64,000 nucleotides of DNA from Roseitalea porphyridii (GTDB lineage Bacteria > Pseudomonadota > Alphaproteobacteria > Rhizobiales > Rhizobiaceae), in the NCBI RefSeq assembly GCF_004331955.1, contig NZ_CP036532.1, forward strand, positions 434,001 to 498,000. The letters are read 5' to 3'. Made by a program: the position numbers and the translations under genes. Below the pieces are notes generated by a model. It was not told where the DNA came from. It saw nothing but the letters and a program-made list of their open reading frames with translations, and searched no databases. The first letter of the stretch is position 1; each line of letters opens with the position of its first letter. Of this stretch, positions 53,054 to 62,165 are shown piece by piece.

Positions 53054-53569
53054 TCAGTAGTAGGGCGACACGCAGGGCTTGCGCGGGCCGTGATAGGGCT
53101 GGAACGTGTTGTCGCTGACGCGGTACGACCGGTACTTGGCGTCGCACCAGCGCACATGGGCGTGGCTCAGCCGGATGATGCGCGGCGCCACGCGCCGTGG
53201 CGGCTGGTACGGCCGCACCGGGATGTAGCGCTGGCGCGGCACCACGATCACGAAGGCGCGATGCGGGAACCAGTGGCCGCGATAGTGGCGATAGCCGTGC
53301 CGCTTGTAGCGGTAGCCGCGATGGCCATTGTAGTAGACATGGCCGCCATGCCAGCGGATGCCGACGCTGACATGGCCGCGTCCGCCCACCTTGATGACAT
53401 CGCCGGCGGTCGTCGGCGCGGCGGCGGGCAGTTTGGCGGCCGGCATGGCGCTGGCTGCGGGCGACATGGCAAGGCCGGCTGCAATCGCCAGTCCGGCGGC
53501 AAGCGCGATGCGCCTCATGCCCTTGGTGGCGTGGTTCATTCTTCCGGGGCTCGGTATGCTGGGGGTCAT
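53054..53569 (-). CDS. BA14K-family exported protein
   Basis: A 171-residue secreted protein. A signal peptide ([20 protein letters not shown], cleavage after ASA) is followed by a region rich in His, Tyr, Arg and Gly and then the C-terminal BA14K domain: [20 protein letters not shown] with a second Cys in [11 protein letters not shown]. The name-giving Brucella 14-kDa protein is immunogenic and lectin-like. ATG 53569 has a GGGAGAG ribosome site, so it is preferred over ATG 53539. BA14K proteins are characteristic of Hyphomicrobiales. Confidence 0.88.
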   Translation of the reverse strand: MTPSIPSPGRMNHATKGMRRIALAAGLAIAAGLAMSPAASAMPAAKLPAAAPTTAGDVIKVGGRGHVSVGIRWHGGHVYYNGHRGYRYKRHGYRHYRGHWFPHRAFVIVVPRQRYIPVRPYQPPRRVAPRIIRLSHAHVRWCDAKYRSYRVSDNTFQPYHGPRKPCVSPYY

Positions 53570-53681
53570 CGGAACTCTCCCGTTCCTGTCGTGGCGGTCC
53601 CTTCCACGGTTAATAAAGCATGAATCGCCCGATGGTTCAAAGAAACCGCCGTGAGATCGCCCGGAAGGTCGACCGATAGGG

Positions 53682-54032
53682 TTAACGATCGCGGTGCCGC
53701 TTGCGCCGGTGGTAGGTCAGCGCCAGCGCGATGCAGTGCCGCACCGCCGCCTCGTCGACGGGCTCGCCGTACGGCAGGACGATCGCCCGGTTTCCTTCCA
53801 GATGCAGGCGATCGCCATAAAGGTCGCGGAACGTGTCGACCAGGCCCGTATGGCAGATGAACATCAGCGCCTCGTCGCCATTGTCGCGCGTCTGAATGCG
53901 CACCGAACTGCCGGTACGCGGTTGTTGCGGTGTGAAACTGTGCTCGCCCCACTTGATGCTTTCGGCGAGCGGCCCGAGGTCCGGCACCGTCTCGGCGGCC
54001 TGGACGATCAGCGTGCGCGCCCGGCCTGTCAT
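53682..54032 (-). CDS. DUF1801 domain-containing protein
   Basis: A 116-residue protein of the DUF1801/YdhG-like fold: [20 protein letters not shown] and [19 protein letters not shown]. Function unknown. ATG 54032 overlaps the stop of tag by 4 bp (ATGA), so the two are coupled. Confidence 0.8.
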   Translation of the reverse strand: MTGRARTLIVQAAETVPDLGPLAESIKWGEHSFTPQQPRTGSSVRIQTRDNGDEALMFICHTGLVDTFRDLYGDRLHLEGNRAIVLPYGEPVDEAAVRHCIALALTYHRRKRHRDR

Positions 54033-54670
54033 GGCCGCACGAAGGCGGCGCGGGCCACCTCCACCTCGCGCCGGCACCAGCAGCCCTCGACATGGTCGTT
54101 GACCAGCCCCATCGCCTGCATGAAGGCGTAGACCGTCGTCGGCCCGACGAACGACCAGCCGCGCTTTTTCAGTTCCTTCGAGATGGCGGTCGAGGTCGGC
54201 GTCTTCGTCATGGCGGTCAGCCCCGGATAGTCGGCGACCGCCGGACGCTCGTCCGGGCCCGGCTCGCGGGCCCAGAACCAGGCGGCGAGCGAACCGGCCT
54301 CTTCTCGAAGCTCGATCGCGCGGCGGGCATTGTTGATCGTGCTTTCGATCTTGCCCCTGTGGCGCACGATGCCGGCGTCGCCCAGAAGGCGCGTCACGTC
54401 GTCCTCGCCGAAACGGGCGACCGCCTCGATGTCGAAGTCGGCGAACGCCGCGCGGAAATTGTCGCGCTTCCTGAGGATCGTCAGCCAGGACAGGCCCGAC
54501 TGGAAGCCCTCGAGACAGAGCTTTTCGAACAGGCGCCGGTCGTCATCCACGGGCCGTCCCCATTCGTCGTCATGATAGGCCAGATAGTCCGGCTTGCCGC
54601 CATGCCACCAGCAACGCACCCTGCCGTCCTCGCCGCGCATCAGCCCCTCGGGCAGCGTCTCATCGTCCAT
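54029..54670 (-). CDS. tag: DNA-3-methyladenine glycosylase I
   Basis: Tag excises 3-methyladenine from alkylated DNA. At 213 residues it carries the family features: zinc-ligand Cys and His near the N-terminus (RCWWHG, then YLAYHDDEWGRPV), the active-site EGFQSGLSWLTILRKRDNFR, and the C-terminal WSFVGPTTVYAFMQAMGLVN followed by DHVEGCWCR with the remaining zinc ligands. It is followed by the overlapping DUF1801 gene. Confidence 0.95.
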   Translation of the reverse strand: MDDETLPEGLMRGEDGRVRCWWHGGKPDYLAYHDDEWGRPVDDDRRLFEKLCLEGFQSGLSWLTILRKRDNFRAAFADFDIEAVARFGEDDVTRLLGDAGIVRHRGKIESTINNARRAIELREEAGSLAAWFWAREPGPDERPAVADYPGLTAMTKTPTSTAISKELKKRGWSFVGPTTVYAFMQAMGLVNDHVEGCWCRREVEVARAAFVRP

Positions 54671-54863
54671 TAACCGCGTTCCTTCACTGCCCGTTCACCG
54701 CGTGCGCCAACCGCCCGCTAACCTTGCCAAAGGCTTTCCGCGCCGGCGACGGGTTTATCAATGGCGATTCATATTTTGCTTGGCGGCCGGAGTCATGGTC
54801 CGCAACCAGCGCTCCTGACAGATCTGTCCGGAGCGGATCGGCAACACGTTTCGAGCAGGACCG

Positions 54864-55613
54864 ATGATGACCATGACACTTCGCGCCGCGGCCGCAGCCG
54901 CCGCCCTGACGTTCGCCTTCGGCACGGCCGCCCACGCCAACGACCGCTACGCCACGCCGCCACCGGTTGTGCTCAGCCCCGATCTGAGCCGGCCCTGGGT
55001 GATGCAATTGCAGGGCCCGGCCGCCCAGGGCGTCCGGTCGGGCGCACCGCGCGTCGTCGTCCGCCGGCCCGCCGGCCAGCGGCAGGTCTACCAGCCGCGT
55101 GCCGTCCAGCAGCAGGCCGCGCTCGCCCAGCCGCCCAAGCCGCGGGTGCGCGACATCGACCCGGTCTACCTGCCGCAGACCGTCGCCTACCATGGCGGCG
55201 AGAAGGCCGGCACCATCGTCATCGATACGCGCGACCGGTTCCTCTATCTGGTCAACGGCGACGGCACGGCCAAGCGCTACGGCGTCGGCGTCGGCAAGGA
55301 AGGGTTCGAATGGCGCGGCACCGAGACGATCACCCGCAAGGCGGAATGGCCGAGCTGGCGGCCGCCCGCCGAGATGATCCGCCGCGAGGCGAAGAAGGGC
55401 CGGCACCTGCCGACCTACATGCCCGGGGGGCCGCAGAACCCGCTCGGCGCCCGCGCGCTCTATCTGGGTTCGACGCTTTATCGCATCCACGGAACCAACC
55501 AGCCATGGACGATCGGCCAGGCCGTGTCGTCGGGCTGCATCCGCATGCGCAACCAGGACGTCGAGGACCTCTATACGCGCGTCGGCGTCGGCACCAGGGT
55601 CATCGTGCGCTGA
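54864..55613 (+). CDS. L,D-transpeptidase (YkuD family)
   Basis: A 249-residue periplasmic enzyme that forms 3-3 cross-links in peptidoglycan or anchors proteins to it. A signal peptide (LRAAAAAAALTFAFGTAAHA) precedes a proline/glutamine-rich linker. The YkuD domain (about 115-249) ends with the catalytic motif IHGTN...SSGCIRMRN, Cys225 being the nucleophile. ErfK/YbiS-type in the wider family. It is a single gene between tag and a predicted outer-membrane barrel. Confidence 0.94.
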   Translation: MMTMTLRAAAAAAALTFAFGTAAHANDRYATPPPVVLSPDLSRPWVMQLQGPAAQGVRSGAPRVVVRRPAGQRQVYQPRAVQQQAALAQPPKPRVRDIDPVYLPQTVAYHGGEKAGTIVIDTRDRFLYLVNGDGTAKRYGVGVGKEGFEWRGTETITRKAEWPSWRPPAEMIRREAKKGRHLPTYMPGGPQNPLGARALYLGSTLYRIHGTNQPWTIGQAVSSGCIRMRNQDVEDLYTRVGVGTRVIVR

Positions 55614-55664
55614 CATCGCCGCGCCACGCGCGCGGCAGGGCGGGCTCCAGCGGCCTTTTGGGGC

Positions 55665-56372
55665 TTGGCGGGGCCGCCCGTCTGGGCTAAGAGCGGGCAA
55701 AAGACGAGGTATTTCAAGCTGCGCCGCCCGCTTCTCACCGTTGCCCTTCTTCTGTCGTCGAGCTCTCTGGCTGCCGCCGAGTTCCAGTTCTCGGCCTATG
55801 GCGGCTGGCAGACCGCGCCGCACAGCCTGGTCGAGATCACCGGCATCGGCGCCGAAAGCTTCACCGCCGGCTGGCAGGGCAAGTCGTTCCAGACGCCGCC
55901 CTACTGGGGCCTTCGCGGCACCTACTGGTTCGACCGCTGGGCGCCGCAATGGGGCGTGTCCATCGATTTGACCCACGCCAAGGTCTATGCGGACCCCGAG
56001 ACGTTCGCCAACGACATTCCGGACTGGTCGCGGTTCGAGTTCTCCGACGGCATCAACATCCTGACCGTCAACGCGATGCGCCGCTTCCAGCGCTGGAACG
56101 GGTTCGAGCCCTATCTGGGCGCCGGCGTCGGCCTGTCGATCCCGCATGTCGAGGTGACCCGTCCCGAAGGAACCACCTTCAACTACCAGGTCGGCGGCGC
56201 CGCCTTCCAGGCGCAGATCGGCGCCAACTACTATTTCAACGACTGGCTGTCGGTGTTCGGCGAGTATCAGTTCAACTACGCCATGAACGATCTGACCCTC
56301 AGCGAGGGCGCCACGCTGAAGACCAACATCATCACCAACGCGGTCGTCGGCGGCGTCTCCGTCCACTTCTGA
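55665..56372 (+). CDS. Outer-membrane beta-barrel protein
   Basis: About 235 residues: a signal peptide (RRPLLTVALLLSSSSLAAA) and then alternating amphipathic strands ending in an aromatic residue (GGVSVHF), which fits an 8-stranded outer-membrane barrel. Segments FSAYGGWQTAPHS and ANYYFNDWLSVFGEYQFNYA are typical. No ATG precedes the signal peptide: TTG 55665 is used here, while a GAGG at 55706-55709 is better placed for a non-standard CTG start at 55719. Role unknown. Confidence 0.82.
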   Translation: MAGPPVWAKSGQKTRYFKLRRPLLTVALLLSSSSLAAAEFQFSAYGGWQTAPHSLVEITGIGAESFTAGWQGKSFQTPPYWGLRGTYWFDRWAPQWGVSIDLTHAKVYADPETFANDIPDWSRFEFSDGINILTVNAMRRFQRWNGFEPYLGAGVGLSIPHVEVTRPEGTTFNYQVGGAAFQAQIGANYYFNDWLSVFGEYQFNYAMNDLTLSEGATLKTNIITNAVVGGVSVHF

Positions 56373-56444
56373 GACCTGCGCTGTCAGCGTCCCGTACTGC
56401 TCCGGGCCTCGCCGGCAGGCCGGGCACGCAACATGCGCGCAGAC

Positions 56445-56460
56445 TTAACCGCACATTAAC
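56445..56460. promoter_or_regulatory. CtrA-type binding site
   Basis: TTAA-CCGCACA-TTAAC matches the full CtrA consensus TTAA-N7-TTAAC. A further TTAACC half-site lies about 10 bp downstream. It is 80 bp before the ATG of the barrel protein at 56540. Confidence 0.6.
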
Positions 56461-56539
56461 CGCGACGGTTAACCATAAGGGCCGTGAAAGAAGGCCGCGC
56501 GTATGGTCGCGCCGCCTGTCTCGGTCAGGGTTCAAGTCA

Positions 56540-57265
56540 ATGAAACGGTTTCTGCTCACGCTCGGCGCTGGCGCGCTTTCAGCCTCGGCCGCCCATGCGG
56601 CCGATATCGACATCATCGAGGCTCCGATGCCCGCCAGCAGCGGCGCCTACGTCGCCGCGCGCATCGCCGGCGCATTTCCCGCCAACACCGATTTCGACCT
56701 TACGGTCGTGCCGACCAACATCGTCAACGACTACAAGACGATCGGCTATGGCGGCGCGTTCGCGGTCGGTTACGGCTATGGCATCGGCGTTGGCGCGGTG
56801 CGCGCCGAACTGGAGGCGGGCATGCTCTCGCAGGAGATCGAAAGCCACACGCTGACCGCGCTGCCCGCGACGCTCAGCGATCCGCTCGCCTTCGGCACAA
56901 CCGAGATCCTCTACGGCACGATCAACGCGGCCGTCGACATCGAGGCCGGCATGGGCTTTCGGCCCTTCCTCGCCGGCGGCGTCGGCTTGGCCCAGGTCAA
57001 CTTCAAGAACCACGGCGTGACGCTGGGCGCGCCGGTCGGCCCGCTCGGTCCGGGCCCCGTCACCGCGATGAACGACAAGGATACGGGCATCGCCTGGCAC
57101 GTCGGCGGCGGCGTCGGCTACGCCATCGACGACCAGGTCACGATCGAGGCGGCCTACCGCTATTTCGGCGTCAGCAACGTCGAACTGACCGCCGTCGACG
57201 GAACGGTCTCTTCGGTGCCGATCCGCCAGCACCAGGTCACGCTGGGCATGCGCTACGGCTTCTGA
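56540..57265 (+). CDS. Outer-membrane beta-barrel (porin-like) protein
   Basis: A 241-residue exported protein. A signal peptide (MKRFLLTLGAGALSASAAHA) precedes ADIDIIEAP, the start typical of Omp25/31-like proteins of Hyphomicrobiales. Glycine-rich beta strands follow, ending in the terminal barrel signature QHQVTLGMRYGF. Segments YVAARIAGAFPANTDF and GGGVGYAIDDQVTIEAAYRY fit an 8-strand OmpA-like barrel. A CtrA site 80 bp upstream suggests cell-cycle control. Confidence 0.85.
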   Translation: MKRFLLTLGAGALSASAAHAADIDIIEAPMPASSGAYVAARIAGAFPANTDFDLTVVPTNIVNDYKTIGYGGAFAVGYGYGIGVGAVRAELEAGMLSQEIESHTLTALPATLSDPLAFGTTEILYGTINAAVDIEAGMGFRPFLAGGVGLAQVNFKNHGVTLGAPVGPLGPGPVTAMNDKDTGIAWHVGGGVGYAIDDQVTIEAAYRYFGVSNVELTAVDGTVSSVPIRQHQVTLGMRYGF

Positions 57266-57354
57266 TCCACAGCGGTTCTGGAGAAGCAACGGGCGGCCTC
57301 GTGCCGCCCCTTTTGCGCGTTGGCCGGTTCTTGAGCGCTTTCGCCGGGATTGCG

Positions 57355-58710
57355 CTACCCGGCCGCCTCGACGAGGGCGTCCAGCGACGTGCGCGTGGCG
57401 GGCTTCGCCTCGGGCACGCCGTCGGGCCGGTCGCCGCCATAGGCCCATTCGAGCAGTTCGACCGTGTGCACGATCGGGATGTCGGTGCCCGAGCCGATCT
57501 GCGTGATGCAGCCGATATTGCCCGTGGCGATCAGGTCGGGCCGGGTCGCCTCGATGTTGCGCACCTTGCGCGCCTTCAGTTCGGCGGCGATCTCGGGCTG
57601 CATGATGTTGTAGGTGCCGGCCGAGCCGCAGCACAGATGCCCCTCGGGCGGGTCCTTGACCGCAAAGCCGGCCTTCGAGAGCAGGTCCTTGGGCGCGCGG
57701 GTGATCTTCTGGCCATGCTGCATCGAGCAGGCCGAATGATAGGCGACCGTCAGGTTCGGTTCGATCGCCGGTTCGGGCAGGTCGAGCGTCGCCAGATACT
57801 CGGTCACGTCCATCGCCAGCGCGCTGACCTTGGCGGCCTTGTCCGCATAGTCCGGATCGAGCCGCAGCATGTGGCCGTAATCCTTGATCGTCGTGCCGCA
57901 GCCCGACGCGGTGATGACGATCGCGTCGAGACCGCCGCGCTCGATCTGGGCTGTCCAGGCATCGACGTTGCGGCGCGCGGCTTCGAGCGCGTCGTCCTCG
58001 CGGCCCATGTGATGGACGAGCGCGCCGCAGCAGCCCTCGCCCTCGGGCACGACGACCTCGACGCCGAGCCGGGTCAGGAGCCGGATCGTCGCCGCATTGG
58101 TCTCGGGCCGCAGCACCGGCTGGGCGCAGCCGGTCAGGATCGCCACGCGGCCGCGCCGTTCGCCCCTGCCCGGATAGGCGGCTGGCACGGCGTAGATCGT
58201 CGGACGCGCGATCTGTCGCGGCGCCAGATCGAGCATCGCGCCGAACCGCCTGAGCGGCCCGACCGCCTTGAAAAGCGGCGCGAAGGGTCGGCCCAGCCGC
58301 GCCGCCTGGAGCGCCGCCCTGAACCGGCCGGGATGGGGCAGCACGAAGGCGAGAACGCCACGGGTCAGCCGGTCGAAGAACGGGCGCCGGTAGGTCTTTT
58401 CGATATGCGCGCGGGCATGATCGACCAGATGCATGTAGTTGACGCCCGACGGGCAGGTCGTCATGCAGGCCAGGCACGACAGGCAGCGGTCGATGTGCAG
58501 CACGGTCTTTTCGTCCGCCGGCCGGTCGTTTTCCAGCATGTCCTTGATCAGGTAGATGCGCCCGCGCGGACTGTCGAGCTCGTTGCCGAGCGTGACATAG
58601 GTCGGACAGGTCGCCGTGCAGAAGCCGCAATGGACGCAACTGCGCAGGATCTTCTCCGAGTGCGCGGTGTGCGGGTCGGCGAGTTGCTCCTGCGTGAAGC
58701 TCGTCTGCAT
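57355..58710 (-). CDS. glcF: Glycolate oxidase iron-sulfur subunit
   Basis: GlcF carries electrons from the GlcD/GlcE flavoproteins to the quinone pool. The 451-residue protein has two 4Fe-4S motifs, CVHCGFCTATCP (Cys25, 28, 31, 35) and CLSCLACMTTCP (Cys76, 79, 82, 86), and two C-terminal CCG-type Cys-rich repeats (EGCCGALVHH and HLCCGSAGTYN). It lies downstream of glcD-glcE with a small membrane-protein gene between glcE and glcF, an arrangement seen in other Hyphomicrobiales. Confidence 0.96.
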   Translation of the reverse strand: MQTSFTQEQLADPHTAHSEKILRSCVHCGFCTATCPTYVTLGNELDSPRGRIYLIKDMLENDRPADEKTVLHIDRCLSCLACMTTCPSGVNYMHLVDHARAHIEKTYRRPFFDRLTRGVLAFVLPHPGRFRAALQAARLGRPFAPLFKAVGPLRRFGAMLDLAPRQIARPTIYAVPAAYPGRGERRGRVAILTGCAQPVLRPETNAATIRLLTRLGVEVVVPEGEGCCGALVHHMGREDDALEAARRNVDAWTAQIERGGLDAIVITASGCGTTIKDYGHMLRLDPDYADKAAKVSALAMDVTEYLATLDLPEPAIEPNLTVAYHSACSMQHGQKITRAPKDLLSKAGFAVKDPPEGHLCCGSAGTYNIMQPEIAAELKARKVRNIEATRPDLIATGNIGCITQIGSGTDIPIVHTVELLEWAYGGDRPDGVPEAKPATRTSLDALVEAAG

Positions 58711-58729
58711 GGCAAATTGTCCTTGCGGT

Positions 58730-59122
58730 TCAGATCCACCAGGTCTGCGGGTCGTCGATCGGCTCGCCGCGTCCGAGGCGCTGGATACCCTTGATCAGCC
58801 GGATGATCGCCCAGATGAACACGGCGACCATGATCAGGAAGCCGATGCCGATGAAGGCGAGGATGAGGCCGACCAGCGAGAACAGGACGGCGATCCAGAA
58901 GGTGCGGATCAGCCAGGTGTAGTGCGTCTCGACATAGCCGCCCGCCTTGCCACGGTTCATGTAGGCCATGATCACGCCGACGATTGAAGTCAGGCCGACG
59001 ATGACGGAAAGGAAATAGAGAATGTAGATGAGCTGGGCGTTCTTCGGGCCGGCGTCGAACCAGCCATCCGTCGAAAGCGGTTGATGGTTGCCCGGTTCGG
59101 GCGTCTGCGGTGCGTTGCTCAT
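58730..59122 (-). CDS. Small DUF4870-like membrane protein within the glc operon
   Basis: A 130-residue protein with three hydrophobic segments (AQLIYILYFLSVIVGLTSIV, WIAVLFSLVGLILAFIGIGF, LIMVAVFIWAIIRL) and the family NRGKAG...ETHYTWLIRTFW loop. It belongs to the DUF4870-type proteins of unknown function. Its position between glcE and glcF suggests co-expression with glycolate oxidase, possibly membrane association of the complex; this is an inference from order only. Confidence 0.8.
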   Translation of the reverse strand: MSNAPQTPEPGNHQPLSTDGWFDAGPKNAQLIYILYFLSVIVGLTSIVGVIMAYMNRGKAGGYVETHYTWLIRTFWIAVLFSLVGLILAFIGIGFLIMVAVFIWAIIRLIKGIQRLGRGEPIDDPQTWWI

Positions 59123-59148
59123 GATCGGCTATCCTTGCTGCGGTTCGG

Positions 59149-60390
59149 TCAGGCCGCCCTGCGCACGGACGCGAAGGGTCGGCGGCCGCAATTGAACACG
59201 CCATCGGGATCGATTGAAGAACGGATTTTCTCGCTGAGCGCGGCGACCGGCGCCGGCTCGGGCTGGAAGACCGATGTCCGCGCCCGCGCATCTTCGCCAG
59301 TCCGCACCAGAAGCGCGTGACCGCCGCCATGGGCGGCAAGGCTCGTCCGGACGCGGTCGGCCTGCGGGTCTTCGCCGGAAATCCGCAGCCAGACCAGTCC
59401 GCCCTGCCAGTCGAAGAAGGCCTCGCCCTCGGTCTGGCCGAGGATATCGGCCGCAACGGCATGGCCGGCCATGGGCGCGGCCGAGATGCGCCAAACCGGT
59501 GTCTCCGTGCCGTCGGCAAACGGCGCAACGTCGCGGATCGCCGCCCAGGCGCGTTGGGAGGCCGCCGCGTCGAGCTGGGCGATATCGTGACCCGCCCCCA
59601 GTTGCGGTGTCAGCCGCCCGATCCGTTCGGCGATCGACACGGCAAAGCCCTCAAGCCGCAGCAGCGTCGTCGGCCGTCCGGCGCGTCCATCGGCCAGAAC
59701 ACGACCGGCGATCGGACCCGGCAGATTCGCGGCACCGGAAACCTCGGCGCTGGTGCCCATCGCGCGGGCCATCAGCTTCGCCGCGTCCGCCGCCCCGGGC
59801 CCGTCGACGGCGAGCGTGACCTCGGTTTCGGGGCGCGGCAGCACCTTGAACGCGACTTCGGTGATCAGTCCCAGCGTGCCCCACGAGCCCGCCATCAGCT
59901 TGACCAGATCGAGCCCGGTGACGTTCTTCATCACCCGGCCGCCATTGCGGATCGCCTCGCCGCGCCCGTTGACGAAACGCACCCCCAGCAGCGCGTCGCG
60001 CGCCGCGCCGGCCAGGATGCGCCGCGGGCCGGACATGTTGGTCGCCGCGATGCCGCCGATCGTCTGCCCGGCGTTCGAGCCCAGAAGGCGGCTCCAGTCG
60101 GCCGGCTCGAACATCAGTGCCTGGCCGTTTTCGGCGAGCGCCGCTTCGATGTCGGCAAGCGGCGTGCCGGCGCGGGCGACGACAACCAGTTCTTCGGGAT
60201 TGTATTCGACGATGCCCGCAAGGCCGGTCGACGCGATCGCCGCGTCCGCCGTGACGGGCTGGCCGACCCCGGCTTTCGATCCGGCGCCGGCGATGGCGAG
60301 GGTCCGTCCCGCGCCCCGGGCCTCGGCGACCATCGCGCAGGCCTCGGCCTCGTCGGCGGGGACGAGGGTCTGAAGATCAGTCACCGTCAC
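59149..60390 (-). CDS. glcE: Glycolate oxidase FAD-binding subunit
   Basis: GlcE is the second flavoprotein subunit of glycolate dehydrogenase. The 413-residue protein has an FAD-linked oxidase N-domain (IAGAGSKAGVGQPVTADAAI, then MFEPADWSRLLGSNAGQTIG) and MKNVTGLDLVKLMAGSWGTL. It begins at GTG 60390, overlapping the glcD stop by 4 bp (GTGA). Length and order (glcD-glcE) are standard. Confidence 0.94.
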   Translation of the reverse strand: MTVTDLQTLVPADEAEACAMVAEARGAGRTLAIAGAGSKAGVGQPVTADAAIASTGLAGIVEYNPEELVVVARAGTPLADIEAALAENGQALMFEPADWSRLLGSNAGQTIGGIAATNMSGPRRILAGAARDALLGVRFVNGRGEAIRNGGRVMKNVTGLDLVKLMAGSWGTLGLITEVAFKVLPRPETEVTLAVDGPGAADAAKLMARAMGTSAEVSGAANLPGPIAGRVLADGRAGRPTTLLRLEGFAVSIAERIGRLTPQLGAGHDIAQLDAAASQRAWAAIRDVAPFADGTETPVWRISAAPMAGHAVAADILGQTEGEAFFDWQGGLVWLRISGEDPQADRVRTSLAAHGGGHALLVRTGEDARARTSVFQPEPAPVAALSEKIRSSIDPDGVFNCGRRPFASVRRAA

Positions 60391-61829
60391 GATGCGCCCT
60401 GCCGCGAAAAGGACAGCGGAAACACCTTGGACGGGTTGAGGATCCAGCCCGGATCGAAGGCCGCGCGCACGGCCATCTGCTGGTTCAGATCGGTCTCGGA
60501 GAACTGGTGCAGCATCAGGTCGCGCTTTTCGATGCCGACGCCGTGCTCGCCGGTCAGGCAGCCGCCGGCATCGACGCACAGCTTGAGGATGTCGGCGCCC
60601 GCCAGTTCGGCCTTTTCCGCCTCGGCCGGATCGTTGACGTCATAGAGGATCAGCGGGTGCATGTTGCCGTCGCCGGCATGGAAGACGTTGGCGACGCGCA
60701 ACCCGTAGCCGGCGACGATCCGGTAGGTTTCGCGCAGGACGTGCGAGAGCTGGCCGAGCGGCACCGTGCCGTCCATGCAGATATAGTCGGCGATGCGGCC
60801 GGTCGCGCCGAAGGCGCTCTTGCGCCCCTTCCAGATCTGGGCCGCCTCGGTCGCCGACTGGCTTTCCTTGATAGAGGCGACGCCGTGCCTTCTGGCGATG
60901 GCGATGATGCGCGCGAGCATGTCATCCATCTCCGCCTCAGAGCCCTCCACCTCGATGATCAGAAGCGCCTCGACGTCGAGCGGATAGCCGGCCTTTGCGA
61001 ACGCCTCGCAGATCTCGATCGCCGGCTTGTCCATGAACTCGATGGCGACCGGAATGATGCCCGCGCCGATGATCTCGGAGACACAGGCGCCGGCGACTTC
61101 CGACGAGTCGAAGCCGAACAGGACCGGCCGCGCGCCCTCCGGTTTGGCGAGCAGCCGCACGGTCGCCTCGGTGATGATGCCGAGCTGGCCTTCGGAGCCG
61201 CACAGCAGGCCGAGCAGATCGAGCCCGGGCGCATCGAGCGCCTTGCCGCCCAGATCGACGATCGTGCCGTCGAGCAGCACGACCTTCGCGCCGAGCAGAT
61301 TGTTGGTGGTCACGCCATATTTGAGGCAGTGCGCGCCGCCCGAATTCATGCCGATATTGCCGGCGATCGTGCAGGCGAGCTGCGAGGACGGATCGGGCGC
61401 ATAGAAGAAGCCGTCGGCGGCGACACGGTCCGAAATGGCAAGGTTCGTCACGCCCGCCTGCACGGTGCAGGTGCGGTTGTCGTGGTCGATCTCGAGGATG
61501 CGGTTCATCCGGCTGACGCCGATGACGACGGCATCCTCCTGCGGGATCGCGCCGCCGGCGAGCGAGGTCCCGGCGCCGCGCGGCACCACCGGAACGCCCT
61601 GTTCGGCGCAATAGGCCAGTACGGCGGCGACCTCCTCGGTCGTGCCCGGCAGGACGACGGCCAGCGGAACGCGCCGATAGGCGGTGAACGCGTCGGTCTC
61701 GAAAGGCACGAGCTCGCGCGGATCGGTGACCAGTGCTTCGGTCGGGACCAGATCCGCGAGTCCCGCGACGATCGCCTCGCGGCGGGCGAGCACGTCCGGG
61801 TCGGGCGTCAGAAATGCGATCTCGTTCAT
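60387..61829 (-). CDS. glcD: Glycolate oxidase subunit, FAD-linked
   Basis: GlcD oxidises glycolate to glyoxylate. A 480-residue FAD-binding oxidase of the VAO/PCMH type: VPVVPRGAGTSLAGGAIPQE (FAD pyrophosphate region), GNIGMNSGGAHCLKYGVTTN, LLGLLCGSEGQLGIITEATV, and the C-terminal FHAGDGNMHP with GEHGVGIEK. First gene of a glcD-glcE-(membrane protein)-glcF operon. Divergent from a LysR-type gene; a LysR-type box lies at 61929-61953. Confidence 0.96.
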   Translation of the reverse strand: MNEIAFLTPDPDVLARREAIVAGLADLVPTEALVTDPRELVPFETDAFTAYRRVPLAVVLPGTTEEVAAVLAYCAEQGVPVVPRGAGTSLAGGAIPQEDAVVIGVSRMNRILEIDHDNRTCTVQAGVTNLAISDRVAADGFFYAPDPSSQLACTIAGNIGMNSGGAHCLKYGVTTNNLLGAKVVLLDGTIVDLGGKALDAPGLDLLGLLCGSEGQLGIITEATVRLLAKPEGARPVLFGFDSSEVAGACVSEIIGAGIIPVAIEFMDKPAIEICEAFAKAGYPLDVEALLIIEVEGSEAEMDDMLARIIAIARRHGVASIKESQSATEAAQIWKGRKSAFGATGRIADYICMDGTVPLGQLSHVLRETYRIVAGYGLRVANVFHAGDGNMHPLILYDVNDPAEAEKAELAGADILKLCVDAGGCLTGEHGVGIEKRDLMLHQFSETDLNQQMAVRAAFDPGWILNPSKVFPLSFSRQGAS

Positions 61830-62165
61830 CGTGTGTCCTCCCGACCGGCGGTCGTGCGACAGATCCGGTCATTGCGCCATCGCGCCCGGCGTCGGGCAGG
61901 TCAAGCCGGCTTTCGCGCGATACCGGCAAAGTGGTAAAGAAAGATTACCACTTGTGCAAGCCTGCCGCAACCACGTATGCCGCATCGGCGCGCGCTGGAC
62001 TTCCGGACGCGCCGCGCCACATCCGATGATGATGGCCGGGCATTGCCGCGCCGCCGTCGGCTGCGGCATTTTGTCATCCCGGCGTGATCACGCGTGCCTC
62101 TTGCCGGTGGGAGAAGGTGGCACACTATTTGTTCGCGGGTGGATCGAAAAGGCACTGCGGTGGGC
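61830..62165. other. Divergent glcD / LysR control region
   Basis: 336 bp with no convincing gene. It contains the inverted repeat at 61929-61953. Near 62110 a GTGGGAGAAGGTGGCA stretch resembles one half of a palindromic mosaic repeat but no full copy is present. Confidence 0.6.
61929..61953. promoter_or_regulatory. LysR-type operator upstream of glcD
   Basis: AAGTGGTAA-N7-TTACCACTT is a perfect 9-bp inverted repeat containing a T-N11-A core, the LysR-box form. The GTGGT/ACCAC ends also recall GntR-family (GlcC/LldR-like) operators. Its centre is 112 bp upstream of the glcD ATG. Confidence 0.6.

Noticed and set aside
54684..56366. A 560-codon minus-strand frame
   Set aside because: Antisense to the L,D-transpeptidase and a barrel protein, both with signal peptides and family motifs on the plus strand.
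56579..58639. A 686-codon minus-strand frame crossing the glcF gene
   Set aside because: It is in another frame than glcF, whose Cys motifs are intact, and it also runs antisense through the Omp gene.
62105..62125. A stretch resembling a mosaic-repeat half (GTGGGAGAAGGTGGCA)
   Set aside because: No matching inverted arm nearby, so not listed as a repeat.
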